Shown: piece after piece, positions 9,387 through 16,923 of the stretch | Layout of the letters: every line of letters starts with the position of its first letter | Numbering within the stretch: the first letter of the stretch is position 1 | Assembly: GCA_964594075.1 (NCBI GenBank) | Contig: CAZQKW010000019.1 | Span: forward strand, 1 to 61,359 | Direction: 5' to 3' | Length of the DNA: 61,359 bases | DNA from: CAZQKW01 sp964594075 | GTDB taxonomy: Bacteria > Desulfobacterota > WTBG01 > CAIYCZ01 | The notes under the pieces: generated by a model | Databases searched by the model: none | Seen by the model: only the letters and a program-made list of their open reading frames with translations | Told to the model about the DNA's origin: nothing | Translations under genes and position numbers: made by a program

Positions 9387-11534
9387 TCAGATAGCGGCTT
9401 TAAGAAGTTCAAGCATTTCATTGACGTCTGTCGTGGGCAGGCTGCACGTGTAGTCCCTGCATACATATGCGGTAGCCCGTCCGTCGCATCCAGTAAAGTG
9501 TTTTGTATAGGGAGCAAGGGCAGTAATCGCCGGCGCCTGCTGGTCTGCGGGGCGAAATACCAGAACCGTATGAGGCCGAAATGTTTTCCACACCGCAGCA
9601 AGCATATGCTCGGTATCAGCCGCCGACCTGCGTCCCGTAATCACCACTTCATACGAGGGGTTAACTGCATAATCAACAGCGCTCATGAGCTGGGTGTAGG
9701 CCGATGGCAGGCTCTGAACGCTGCCGGAAAATGCCTGCGCCAGGGCAGACGCCTGGTGCTCAAAATCCGGTCTGCCGGCGATGCGCGCCAGGCGCAAAAG
9801 ATTCAGCATTGCCACTGCATTTCCCGAGGGAACGGCGCCGTCATAGATCTCTTTGTGCCGCAGCAAAAGCTGTTCAGCATCATCGGCGGTAAAGTAAAAA
9901 CCGCCAGCGTGCTCATCCCAGAAATGGTCAATCATAATCTGCTGCAGCTCAAGGGCGGTCTGCAGGCAGTCAGCCTCAAATGTTGCTTCGTAGAGTTCAA
10001 TAAGCCCCCAGATTAAGAAGGCATAGTCGTCAACCATGCCGCTGCCCGCCGCCTCCCCAGCGCAGTAGCGGTGCAGCAATCGTCCGTCAGGCGTGCGCAG
10101 ATGAGCAAGGATAAAGGACAGCGCCCGCTGGGCCGCTGCCGCATAGTGGGACAGGGCAAAAACTTGCGCTGCGCGCGCCAGCGCTGCGATCATGAGGCCG
10201 TTCCAGTCAACAAGGATTTTGTTGTCACGGTGCGGATGAATGCGCTGCTCACGCAGGGAGAACAGTTTTTGTCTGATCGTTTCAAACCGCACTTGCAGCT
10301 CATGTTCTGACAGACCGGCAGCCCGCGCATAATCACAGAATGTCCCGTTCAGGTAAAAAATGTTTGTGCCGGTCGGCTGCTGTGTTGACTCGTCGCGAAA
10401 ATTGCCGGCCCGGGTAATATTAAACATGGTGAGAATTAACTCGGCTTCATCCTTCCGCAGGGCGTTTTTTATTTCATCTTCGGTCCAGACGTAGAACTTC
10501 CCTTCCCGTCCCTCACTGTCCGCGTCCTCGCCTGCGTAAAAACCGCCTTCAGGAGCGGTCAGCGCGCGCAAAACATAGGCGATAATTTCATGGATAGTCT
10601 GCCCGTAGAGCCGCTTGCCGGTTGCCTGAAACGCGTCGCTATAGGCCATGGCAATGAGTGCCTGGTCATAGAGCATCTTTTCAAAATGAGGAACCCGCCA
10701 TTCCGGATCAGTCGCATAGCGGTGGAAGCCAAAGCCGACATGATCATAAATGCCGCCGCAGCGCATTTCCTGCAGGGTTTTTTCCGCCATATGCAGCGCC
10801 CGTTTATCGTTCGAGCGAAACCAGTACCGCAGCAGAAAGGTAAGGTTGTGCGGCGTGGGAAATTTCGGCGCCGCGGAAAAACCGCCGCGGCTTTCATCAA
10901 AACGCTGGGACAGTTCCTCAAACGCCTGCTGCAGAATTTTTTTGTCAAGACCGGCGCCCGGGGCAGCATGTTCTGTCTGCTGAAGAGCAGCCACAATTTT
11001 GTCACCAGAGTTCACCACATCGCGCCTTCGACGATCCCAGATTTCTTTAATTCTGGGGAGGAGGTCAAGCATGCCGACCCGACCAAAGCGGCTTTCTTTG
11101 GCGATATATGTGGCAGCGTAAAACGGCTTTTTGTCCGGAGTCATAAAAATGGTGAGCGGCCACCCGCCGCTTCCCGTGAGCATCTGACAGACGCGCATAT
11201 ACACATGATCAAGGTCCGGTCGCTCTTCCCGGTCAACTTTTACACAGACAAAGGATTCGTTGAGCAATTGGGCCACAGCGGGATCTTCAAATGACTCGTG
11301 CGCCATCACATGGCACCAGTGGCAGGTTGAGTAGCCAATGGAAAGAAAGATTGGCTTGTCATCGCGGTGCGCCCTGGCAAAGGCTTCCTCTCCCCACGGA
11401 TACCAGTCCACCGGATTTTCTGCATGCTGGAGGAGATAGGGACTTTTTTCATGAATAAGACGATTGGAGCGCCGGTCAGAAGGCTTTTTTAAATTCTTCT
11501 GCTCGCCCGATGGCGAAGTCTTTTTTAATGTCAT
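9387..11534 (-). CDS. Thioredoxin-domain protein YyaL/DUF255
   Basis: Large protein of about 715 aa with an N-terminal thioredoxin-like DUF255 domain and an (alpha/alpha)6-barrel-like remainder. It begins with the family signature KSPYLLQHAENPVDWYPWG, then the redox motif STCHWCHVMAHESFED. Homologues include bacterial YyaL and eukaryotic SPATA20; their biochemical role is not settled. ATG at 11534 follows AGGA by 6 nt and is preferred over the in-frame GTG at 11549. The gene is preceded by a 280-bp gap carrying a strong palindrome, so it may have its own promoter. Confidence 0.9.
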   Translation of the reverse strand: MTLKKTSPSGEQKNLKKPSDRRSNRLIHEKSPYLLQHAENPVDWYPWGEEAFARAHRDDKPIFLSIGYSTCHWCHVMAHESFEDPAVAQLLNESFVCVKVDREERPDLDHVYMRVCQMLTGSGGWPLTIFMTPDKKPFYAATYIAKESRFGRVGMLDLLPRIKEIWDRRRRDVVNSGDKIVAALQQTEHAAPGAGLDKKILQQAFEELSQRFDESRGGFSAAPKFPTPHNLTFLLRYWFRSNDKRALHMAEKTLQEMRCGGIYDHVGFGFHRYATDPEWRVPHFEKMLYDQALIAMAYSDAFQATGKRLYGQTIHEIIAYVLRALTAPEGGFYAGEDADSEGREGKFYVWTEDEIKNALRKDEAELILTMFNITRAGNFRDESTQQPTGTNIFYLNGTFCDYARAAGLSEHELQVRFETIRQKLFSLREQRIHPHRDNKILVDWNGLMIAALARAAQVFALSHYAAAAQRALSFILAHLRTPDGRLLHRYCAGEAAGSGMVDDYAFLIWGLIELYEATFEADCLQTALELQQIMIDHFWDEHAGGFYFTADDAEQLLLRHKEIYDGAVPSGNAVAMLNLLRLARIAGRPDFEHQASALAQAFSGSVQSLPSAYTQLMSAVDYAVNPSYEVVITGRRSAADTEHMLAAVWKTFRPHTVLVFRPADQQAPAITALAPYTKHFTGCDGRATAYVCRDYTCSLPTTDVNEMLELLKAAI

Positions 11535-11814
11535 TGCCCGTCCTCTCACAGAGGTTTGTTGTTAAACGGCATATGCGAAAAGATTTTCTACCGGACCAGT
11601 CGCTTCGGTTTGTCGCCAAAGCGAGCAGCTGAATTTTATCCGGTATTTTTATTGTAAAACAAATTAAGGGGATGTGCCAGCGGAAGATATGCGCCGAAAT
11701 CTGTTTACGGGCACGATGCAATGCATCGTGATAAACAGCACCCAACTCCGACAGGGAAAAGCAGCCGCGGAGGCACAAGGGGGCGGGTGAAAACGGTAGG
11801 GAAATTTAATTTTG
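11535..11814. other. Intergenic region with 38-bp palindrome
   Basis: This 280-bp gap lies between the parvulin gene and the YyaL gene, both on the minus strand. The only clear structure is the long inverted repeat listed at 11701-11738. No open frame with a ribosome-binding site was seen. Confidence 0.6.
11701..11738. repeat. 38-bp imperfect palindrome
   Basis: The inner arms CACGATGCA and TGCATCGTG pair perfectly around a single central A (11712-11730). The outer arms CTGTTTA and TAAACAG (11701-11707 and 11732-11738) extend the pairing, interrupted by a short mismatch. No U-tract follows, so it is not a classical terminator. It could be a REP-like element or an operator for the YyaL gene downstream. 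Confidence 0.75.
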
Positions 11815-12762
11815 TTAGTGTGGTGCGCCCTTCTCCATGTTCAAGCGGGAAGTGACAAACTGATCTAATATTTCTATGGTAGCCTTTTTCCTCAGCCCGT
11901 CAGTGAATTTGCCGAGTATTTCCACCGAACGCTTTTCATAGAGCTTTTCACGCAGCTCTTTTTCCACCGCCGCGTTAAAAGGCCGAATTTTCCCTGCCTC
12001 AAGTATCTCTTTGACCAGGATGAGATGCAGTCCCTCTTCGGTTTTAACTATCCGCGAGATTTGTCCGGCCGGCGTTGAAAAGACCACTGAATCAAGAATG
12101 GGGTGAAGCTGGCCGCGCATGACATACCCCAAGTCCTCGCCCTCGGTTGCGGCACGCTTCTCAAATTCTGCAGGGGATAAACAGCGGATTTGTTCCAGAC
12201 GCGCCCGGGCCTTTTTAACGTCCTCCGGCGGGGCATAGGGTTCAAGCGGCACCATGATGTGCACCAGCCAGCGCGCCTCGGGGCCTTGCATCTCGGCTTG
12301 GTGTTCATCATAATATTTCCGCGCCTCCTCTGTACTGACCGGTTTGCGCTTGCCTTCCACCACCGCAGCCGCCATTTTGTTCACCGTCAAATCTTTTATA
12401 AGCTGCTGCCGGTATTCGTCAGGACTCGAACCGGTCATCACCAGCATGGCTTTGAATTCCCGCTCGGAGCCGTATTCTGCAACGGCCTGTTGCATGGCGC
12501 TGTTGATCTCTTCTTCCGTTGCGGTTATGCCGCGTGCGCGTGCTTCCTGATACAAAAGCTCCCGCATGATCAGATTGTCAAGGACCGCCTGGCGGGCGGC
12601 ATACTGCTGTTCCTGGGGCAGACGGACTTTCCCCTTAACATCCGCATAGGGTTTGAGGAGCTGCGCCACGCCGGCTTCCACCTGATATTGGCTGATTACC
12701 ACCCCGTTTACGCGGGCAGCGGGTATGTTTTTTTGAGCAGAGTTCAGAGTTTTTTGTGCCAT
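11815..12762 (-). CDS. Parvulin-type peptidyl-prolyl isomerase
   Basis: SurA/PpiC-like protein, 315 aa. The N-terminal SurA-like chaperone helices run to about residue 150 (ARVNGVVISQYQVEAGVAQL, then QQAVLDNLIMRELLYQEA). A rotamase domain spans about residues 155-270, with ARWLVHIMV, EDLGYVMRGQL and an EEGLHLILVKE ending. It isomerises prolyl bonds and chaperones folding. No signal peptide is visible, which is unusual because most SurA-like proteins are periplasmic; it may act in the cytoplasm. It lies 88 bp downstream of the NAD(P)H oxidoreductase gene on the same strand. Confidence 0.85.
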   Translation of the reverse strand: MAQKTLNSAQKNIPAARVNGVVISQYQVEAGVAQLLKPYADVKGKVRLPQEQQYAARQAVLDNLIMRELLYQEARARGITATEEEINSAMQQAVAEYGSEREFKAMLVMTGSSPDEYRQQLIKDLTVNKMAAAVVEGKRKPVSTEEARKYYDEHQAEMQGPEARWLVHIMVPLEPYAPPEDVKKARARLEQIRCLSPAEFEKRAATEGEDLGYVMRGQLHPILDSVVFSTPAGQISRIVKTEEGLHLILVKEILEAGKIRPFNAAVEKELREKLYEKRSVEILGKFTDGLRKKATIEILDQFVTSRLNMEKGAPH

Positions 12763-12850
12763 AACACCTCAAAGGTTCGTGGCGTCAAGGATTCATAACG
12801 CCGCGCAGAAATTCTTTTAAAATAATCGAAGGTACGGACCGGATCCCTGT

Positions 12851-14110
12851 TTAGATGCCTTCTTTCACAATTGGCAGCACCTTTGCCTGCGGTTTCTTGA
12901 TAAAATCTTTCCACGGCATGCCCGCAACAATGGCGCCGCGCACCAGACCAGCCCCATCAACATTGCCGACCGCCATGAAAGCGATGGGGACGCCCTGTTT
13001 CAGCAGCACCTTCTGGTAAATGCGCGGAGTCTGAAATTTGATTGTTTCAATGCCGCCGTTTTCAGCCTGGTCAGCCTGCACATTTCCTATTGCCGTTATC
13101 CAGAGCTCAAAAAAATCAACACTGTTCATGGGCAGATTGCCCGCATACGTTATAGAGGAATCTCCGGACATATTATAGGCGGCAACGCGGCCCTGTGCGG
13201 CAGCGACCGGCCAGATTGCATTATAAATCCACTCTTTTGACAGAATATGCGGCGATACGCAGACGTCGCCTGCTGCATAAACATCAGGCACCGTTGTTTC
13301 CTGGCGCTCGTTAACCTTTATGGTCCACTTGATTTCAGCGCCCGTCCCGTCCAGAAAATCTGTGCAGGGCTTCACGCCCACTGATGCCACAACAAAATCC
13401 GCATCCTCTTCACGGCCGTCTTGATAGGTGACAACGTATTTTTGGCGCTGCTTTCTGGTTGCCACCACCGAATTGTTCAGCTCAATCTCAATCAATTCAT
13501 GGCTGGTCAGACGCTCAATAATCCTGCGGCTTGCCTCAATGTCGGTCATGCGCCCCAGCACGGTTGGCAGCAGCTCAACAACCTTGGCCTTTACGCCTTG
13601 CTTGGCAAGGCCATAGGCAGTTTTTAAGCCGACAAAACCGGCGCCTATGATGATAGCCTTTTTGCCTTTTTGCGCCCACCGCTTGAGGGTTGCCGCATCG
13701 CGGTAATTACGCATCCCGATGACACCATCGGGGTCATAGGGAAAACTCTTCAAGAAGATCGGGCTGGAACCGGTCGCTACCAGGAGTTTATCATAAGAAA
13801 ATTTTTTCTTTTTGCCGTTTTGCTCGGCAATAACCGTATGATTTTTGGCATCCACCGAGAGGGCTTTGGTAGACAGGTGCAGCTCTATGCTGCGGTCCCG
13901 ATACCACTTTTCATCGTGCGAGAGCAGATGCGTGCGGGTTACCATATCTCCTAAATAATAGGTGATGAGGCAGCGGGAATATGAAGGAACCTCTTCATCG
14001 CCCATAATAGTTATGCGGTCGTTCGGGTTCTGTCTGCGCAGCACCTCCGCAGCGGAAACGGCTGCAATACAATTGCCGATAATCAGATGCTGTCTGCCAT
14101 ATGCTTTCAT
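12851..14110 (-). CDS. FAD-dependent NAD(P)H oxidoreductase
   Basis: Pyridine nucleotide-disulfide oxidoreductase-fold protein, 419 aa, similar to nitrite-reductase-type or ferredoxin:NAD oxidoreductases. FAD binding is seen in HLIIGNCIAAVSAAEVLRR and, in the C-terminal half, VYAAGDVCVS. The NAD-binding GXGXXG is KAIIIGAGFVGLKTAYGLA near residue 150. No redox-active CxxC lies beside the flavin motif. The start overlaps the stop of the ferredoxin gene by ATGA, so the two are coupled. The pair matches CooF plus FAD/NAD oxidoreductase genes often found with CO dehydrogenase, although no CO dehydrogenase catalytic gene is present here. Confidence 0.85.
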   Translation of the reverse strand: MKAYGRQHLIIGNCIAAVSAAEVLRRQNPNDRITIMGDEEVPSYSRCLITYYLGDMVTRTHLLSHDEKWYRDRSIELHLSTKALSVDAKNHTVIAEQNGKKKKFSYDKLLVATGSSPIFLKSFPYDPDGVIGMRNYRDAATLKRWAQKGKKAIIIGAGFVGLKTAYGLAKQGVKAKVVELLPTVLGRMTDIEASRRIIERLTSHELIEIELNNSVVATRKQRQKYVVTYQDGREEDADFVVASVGVKPCTDFLDGTGAEIKWTIKVNERQETTVPDVYAAGDVCVSPHILSKEWIYNAIWPVAAAQGRVAAYNMSGDSSITYAGNLPMNSVDFFELWITAIGNVQADQAENGGIETIKFQTPRIYQKVLLKQGVPIAFMAVGNVDGAGLVRGAIVAGMPWKDFIKKPQAKVLPIVKEGI

Positions 14111-14577
14111 TTGCGGGGTATCTCCTTCAGTTTTGCACGGCGGATTTTTTTATTATGCTGTGAAACCTCTTCAAAAAACAGGGCGCCGCGATCACAGGCA
14201 AGCACGCAGGTGGGGGTGGTTTTGGTGCCGCACATCAGCGTGCATTTGAAAGCCTTTTCCTGGCTCATAACGGTTTTCATGGCGCCATGGGGACACACCA
14301 TATTGCACATGAAGCAACCGATACAGCGCTCTTCATCCTGAATGACCAGACCGTCGGGACCAATCTGCAGCGATTCGCCGATACAGGCGTCCACGCACGG
14401 CGGCTCCTCGCAGTGACGGCACAACCTGATATAGGGGCCCTCGGGACTCTGAAAGACGCGAATGTGGGGAACATATTCGGCTGATTGTTTATTGGCCGGC
14501 CCGCAGACCGCCACGCAGGCTTCCTCGCACTTTCGGCACAGGTCGCAGTTCTCGGGTTTAAAAATAAAAGCCTTCAT
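14107..14577 (-). CDS. CooF/HycB-like 4[4Fe-4S] ferredoxin
   Basis: Polyferredoxin of 156 aa with four cysteine motifs in the HycB/CooF/DmsB order. CDLCRKCEEAC is near residue 10, CRHCEEPPCVDAC near 55, CIGCFMCNMVCP near 87, and a last group CTLMCGTKTTPTCVLAC near 110. It should carry up to four [4Fe-4S] clusters and shuttle electrons in the cytoplasm. It is translationally coupled to the NAD(P)H oxidoreductase at 12851-14110, which is its likely partner. The catalytic enzyme that would feed it is not in this window. Confidence 0.85.
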   Translation of the reverse strand: MKAFIFKPENCDLCRKCEEACVAVCGPANKQSAEYVPHIRVFQSPEGPYIRLCRHCEEPPCVDACIGESLQIGPDGLVIQDEERCIGCFMCNMVCPHGAMKTVMSQEKAFKCTLMCGTKTTPTCVLACDRGALFFEEVSQHNKKIRRAKLKEIPRK

Positions 14578-14800
14578 ATCGCTGTTTCCTTTATGTTGAA
14601 CGTGTTAGCAGTATAAATACCGGCGGCGCATATTGGGGATTGAAATACGGAAAGAATTCACTTAGAATGTATGGTATGGAAGCATAATCCAGCGGGAACA
14701 GCATCCATTGCACCTGTTTAACATTTAAATTCTCTTCCGGCAAAACAGTTCACTGGTAACACACAACAACAAAGATGTCAATTATTTTGCTGATACCATA

Positions 14801-15217
14801 ATGAAAAACGAGACGCTCACGCTGGCTGCCCATCTTATTGAGGCGATAATAGAACACGCCCGCAATGAGCTTCCCAACGAGTGCTGCGGGGTGCTTATTG
14901 GACGGCACGGCGTATTTGAACGAGCGATCCCCATAACCAGCATTCACCCCTCGCCGGATTCTTATTTCATGAGCCCTGAGGAACAGATTGAGATTTTTAC
15001 GGAATTGGGCAAGAGCGGCGAGAGTTTTTTAGGTATCTATCATTCTCATCCTGATGGCCCTGCCTTTCCGTCAGGGATGGATCTGAAGCTCGCATTTCAC
15101 CCCGAAGCAGTGTATCTGATAATCTCGCTCAAAGACCGTAACCATCCAGAAGTTCGCGCCTATCGTATTGAACGGGAAAACCTTTCGGAAATTCTTATTA
15201 ACACAACTGCCGGCTGA
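14801..15217 (+). CDS. JAMM/M67-family metallopeptidase
   Basis: Small Mov34/MPN/PAD-1-type protein, 138 aa. The zinc-binding JAMM motif is YHSHPDGPAFPSGMD, with the glutamate in the early NELPNECCGVLIG segment. Bacterial members cleave after the C-terminal glycine of ubiquitin-like sulfur carrier proteins or act in cysteine and cofactor synthesis. Here it stands alone, with no ThiS, MoaD or ThiF gene beside it. The ribosome-binding site is weak. The family call is solid; the substrate is not known. Confidence 0.87.
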   Translation: MKNETLTLAAHLIEAIIEHARNELPNECCGVLIGRHGVFERAIPITSIHPSPDSYFMSPEEQIEIFTELGKSGESFLGIYHSHPDGPAFPSGMDLKLAFHPEAVYLIISLKDRNHPEVRAYRIERENLSEILINTTAG

Positions 15218-15479
15218 TGTGTTTCAATCCGCATCTCAGGCAAGACTTTTTCCACAAGGTATCCAGAAATTAAGCAAAAGCGCATGATAACACCAAAACG
15301 CAAGGGGTATATTGTGGAACATCAACACACGACTGACTGGGGATTTTCGTCGCCACCAATGAAATATGTTGGGTAACATCATGGCTTTAAAAGACGCGCC
15401 AAAAGAAATACTGCCTGCTTCATGGTGGAACTAATTGAAGCTTTGTGTTATACCATAAAAAATAGTTTTTTCCGAAAAG

Positions 15480-15493
15480 TTGACACAAGTCAA
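15480..15493. promoter_or_regulatory. FNR/HcpR-like operator TTGAC-N4-GTCAA
   Basis: TTGAC-ACAA-GTCAA is a perfect 5-bp inverted repeat with a 4-nt spacer, the geometry bound by CRP/FNR-family regulators such as FNR, Dnr or HcpR. It lies about 75 bp upstream of the translation start at 15568. It also contains TTGACA, which could serve as a -35 element, so a bound regulator could compete with polymerase. The assignment to a regulator family is inferred from the pattern alone. Confidence 0.5.
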
Positions 15494-15522
15494 TCCTGCG
15501 CGTAAGTGGCATAGGATATAAG

Positions 15523-15539
15523 TTACATATAACATGTAA
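15523..15539. promoter_or_regulatory. Inverted repeat TTACAT-N5-ATGTAA
   Basis: A perfect 6-bp inverted repeat with a 5-nt spacer, starting 14 bp before the AAGGAGG of the 71-residue gene. In this position it would sit in the 5' leader or the core promoter, so it is a candidate operator. No cognate regulator gene is adjacent. Confidence 0.4.
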
Positions 15540-15567
15540 TAACCAACAACATAAGGAGGACAGTATT

Positions 15568-15783
15568 GTGAGCAGAGCAGACATGTTTGTAAATCCAAAA
15601 CGAGAGGACTGGATGACCCCGGAGCTTGAAGCCAAAATAAAAGATTTAGCCAAGGAGGGGAAAATCTCCTGCTATCAGGCCCAGAAATTTGCCGAGGAGC
15701 ATAAGGTTCAGATGAATAAAATGAAGGCTTTTCTGGATGTTGTCGGCCTCAAGGTACAAAACTGCCAGTTGGGCTGTTTCTAA
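15568..15783 (+). CDS. Conserved-looking 71-aa protein of unknown function
   Basis: Small soluble, mostly helical protein with GTG start at 15568, 8 nt after a perfect AAGGAGG. The middle (MTPELEAKIKDLAKEGKISC, then YQAQKFAEEHKV) looks like a helix-turn-helix-sized bundle. The tail VQNCQLGCF has two cysteines, with a third at the end of the helical part. It could be a small DNA-binding or metal-binding protein, but I do not recognise the family. The strong ribosome-binding site and two palindromes upstream suggest high, regulated expression. A 100-bp gap with a repeat separates it from the MoxR gene. Confidence 0.7.
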   Translation: MSRADMFVNPKREDWMTPELEAKIKDLAKEGKISCYQAQKFAEEHKVQMNKMKAFLDVVGLKVQNCQLGCF

Positions 15784-15790
15784 CTCAAGC

Positions 15791-15861
15791 CGTCAGCCAT
15801 CAGCGGACAGCTTTCGGTATCCCTCGGTCTCTGATAGCTGATAACTAAAGGCTGAAAGCTG
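15791..15861. repeat. Copy of the AGCTGTCAGC-type repeat
   Basis: Contains CGTCAGCCATCAGCGGACAGC, GATAGCTGATAA and GGCTGAAAGCTG, a mosaic of short words related to those at 22274-22336, 29984-30018 and 33775-33796. It sits between the 71-residue gene and the MoxR gene. Confidence 0.6.
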
Positions 15862-15882
15862 TGTAAAAGGAGTTTATGAATT

Positions 15883-16905
15883 ATGGCTAAATCACTGCGC
15901 GAAGAATTACGGCTGGCAATTTTAGACCGTTTGGCAAAAAAAACCGACCCGCTTGAAGGTTTTTACTGTGACGACCAGACCCGGGAGGCCATTCTTGCGG
16001 TGCTGGTAGCAGGCCGCCATCTCCTGCTGGAAGGACCTCCGGGAACCGGTAAGACCACCCTGGCGCGGATAATTTCATCGTTACTGCCACCCATGGATAC
16101 GGTTGCCGACTGTCGGTATAACTGTTATCCCACAGAGCCCATATGCCCGGATTGCCGTGGTAAGAAATCGCATAAAAAGGTCCAGGTTCCCGGCAGCAAG
16201 AGATTTGTGCGCATCCAGGGTTCGCCCGAAATGATGCCGGAAGATTTGATGGGCGACCTGGATCCGGTCATGGCAATGCGCCTGGGAATTCAGGACCCGC
16301 GCGCCTTTACCCCGGGAAAAATTCAGAAGGCGCACCGTAAAATTCTTTTTATTGATGAGCTTAACCGCGTTCCGCAGAGGACACAAAACACCCTGGTTCA
16401 GGTTCTGGAAGAAGGAATTACCACTATCGCCGGATTTGATCTAACCTCCCAGGTTGATACGCTGGTGGTGGCGACCGAAAATCCCGAAGAATTTGCCGGC
16501 GTGGAACGGGTGAGCGAGACCCTTTCGGACCGGTTTGAAGAGATACGAATCGGCTATCCCAGTTTTGAGGACGAGGTAACCATCATCAAACGCTACGGAA
16601 AGAAAATTGACAGTGTCGTGGTGCCTGATGATATGCTCTACCGCTCGGTTGCCATTGCCAATGCTGCGCGGGCGATGCCTGAAGAGATTGAACGGCTCCC
16701 CAGCGTGCGCACCACGCTTTCCATCTATGAGCAGGCGCAATCCCTTGCCCGGCTGCACAATGCTAAGCAGGTCAAGGCGGAACATATAGAGAAAGCGGCG
16801 CGGCGCGTCCTTCAGGGCAGGCTGGTGGTGAGCGCGGAGAGCCGCTACTACGATAAACAGGATCTGCTGATTGAAAAAGTTATTGAGCAGGCAAAAAAGA
16901 AGTAA
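15883..16905 (+). CDS. MoxR/ChlI-like AAA+ ATPase with zinc-knuckle insert
   Basis: AAA+ ATPase, 340 aa. Walker A is LEGPPGTGKTTLAR near residue 50, and Walker B is KILFIDELNRVP near 155. An insertion between them contains four cysteines (CRYNCYPTEPICPDC near residues 75-90), a likely zinc-binding knuckle. A C-terminal helical lid follows. MoxR proteins are chaperone-like remodelling ATPases that work with VWA-domain partners, and the next gene encodes one 18 bp downstream. AAGGAG lies 10 nt upstream of the start. The partner relationship is strongly implied by adjacency; the client is unknown. Confidence 0.88.
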   Translation: MAKSLREELRLAILDRLAKKTDPLEGFYCDDQTREAILAVLVAGRHLLLEGPPGTGKTTLARIISSLLPPMDTVADCRYNCYPTEPICPDCRGKKSHKKVQVPGSKRFVRIQGSPEMMPEDLMGDLDPVMAMRLGIQDPRAFTPGKIQKAHRKILFIDELNRVPQRTQNTLVQVLEEGITTIAGFDLTSQVDTLVVATENPEEFAGVERVSETLSDRFEEIRIGYPSFEDEVTIIKRYGKKIDSVVVPDDMLYRSVAIANAARAMPEEIERLPSVRTTLSIYEQAQSLARLHNAKQVKAEHIEKAARRVLQGRLVVSAESRYYDKQDLLIEKVIEQAKKK

Positions 16906-16923
16906 TTAATATATAAAAACACG

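Larger units (their letters stand above)
15218..15567. other. 350-bp intergenic region, regulatory at its right end
   Basis: The left 250 bp show no gene or clear structure. The right 90 bp hold two palindromes (15480-15493 and 15523-15539) and a strong AAGGAGG at 15553-15559 in front of the GTG start at 15568. Confidence 0.6.
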
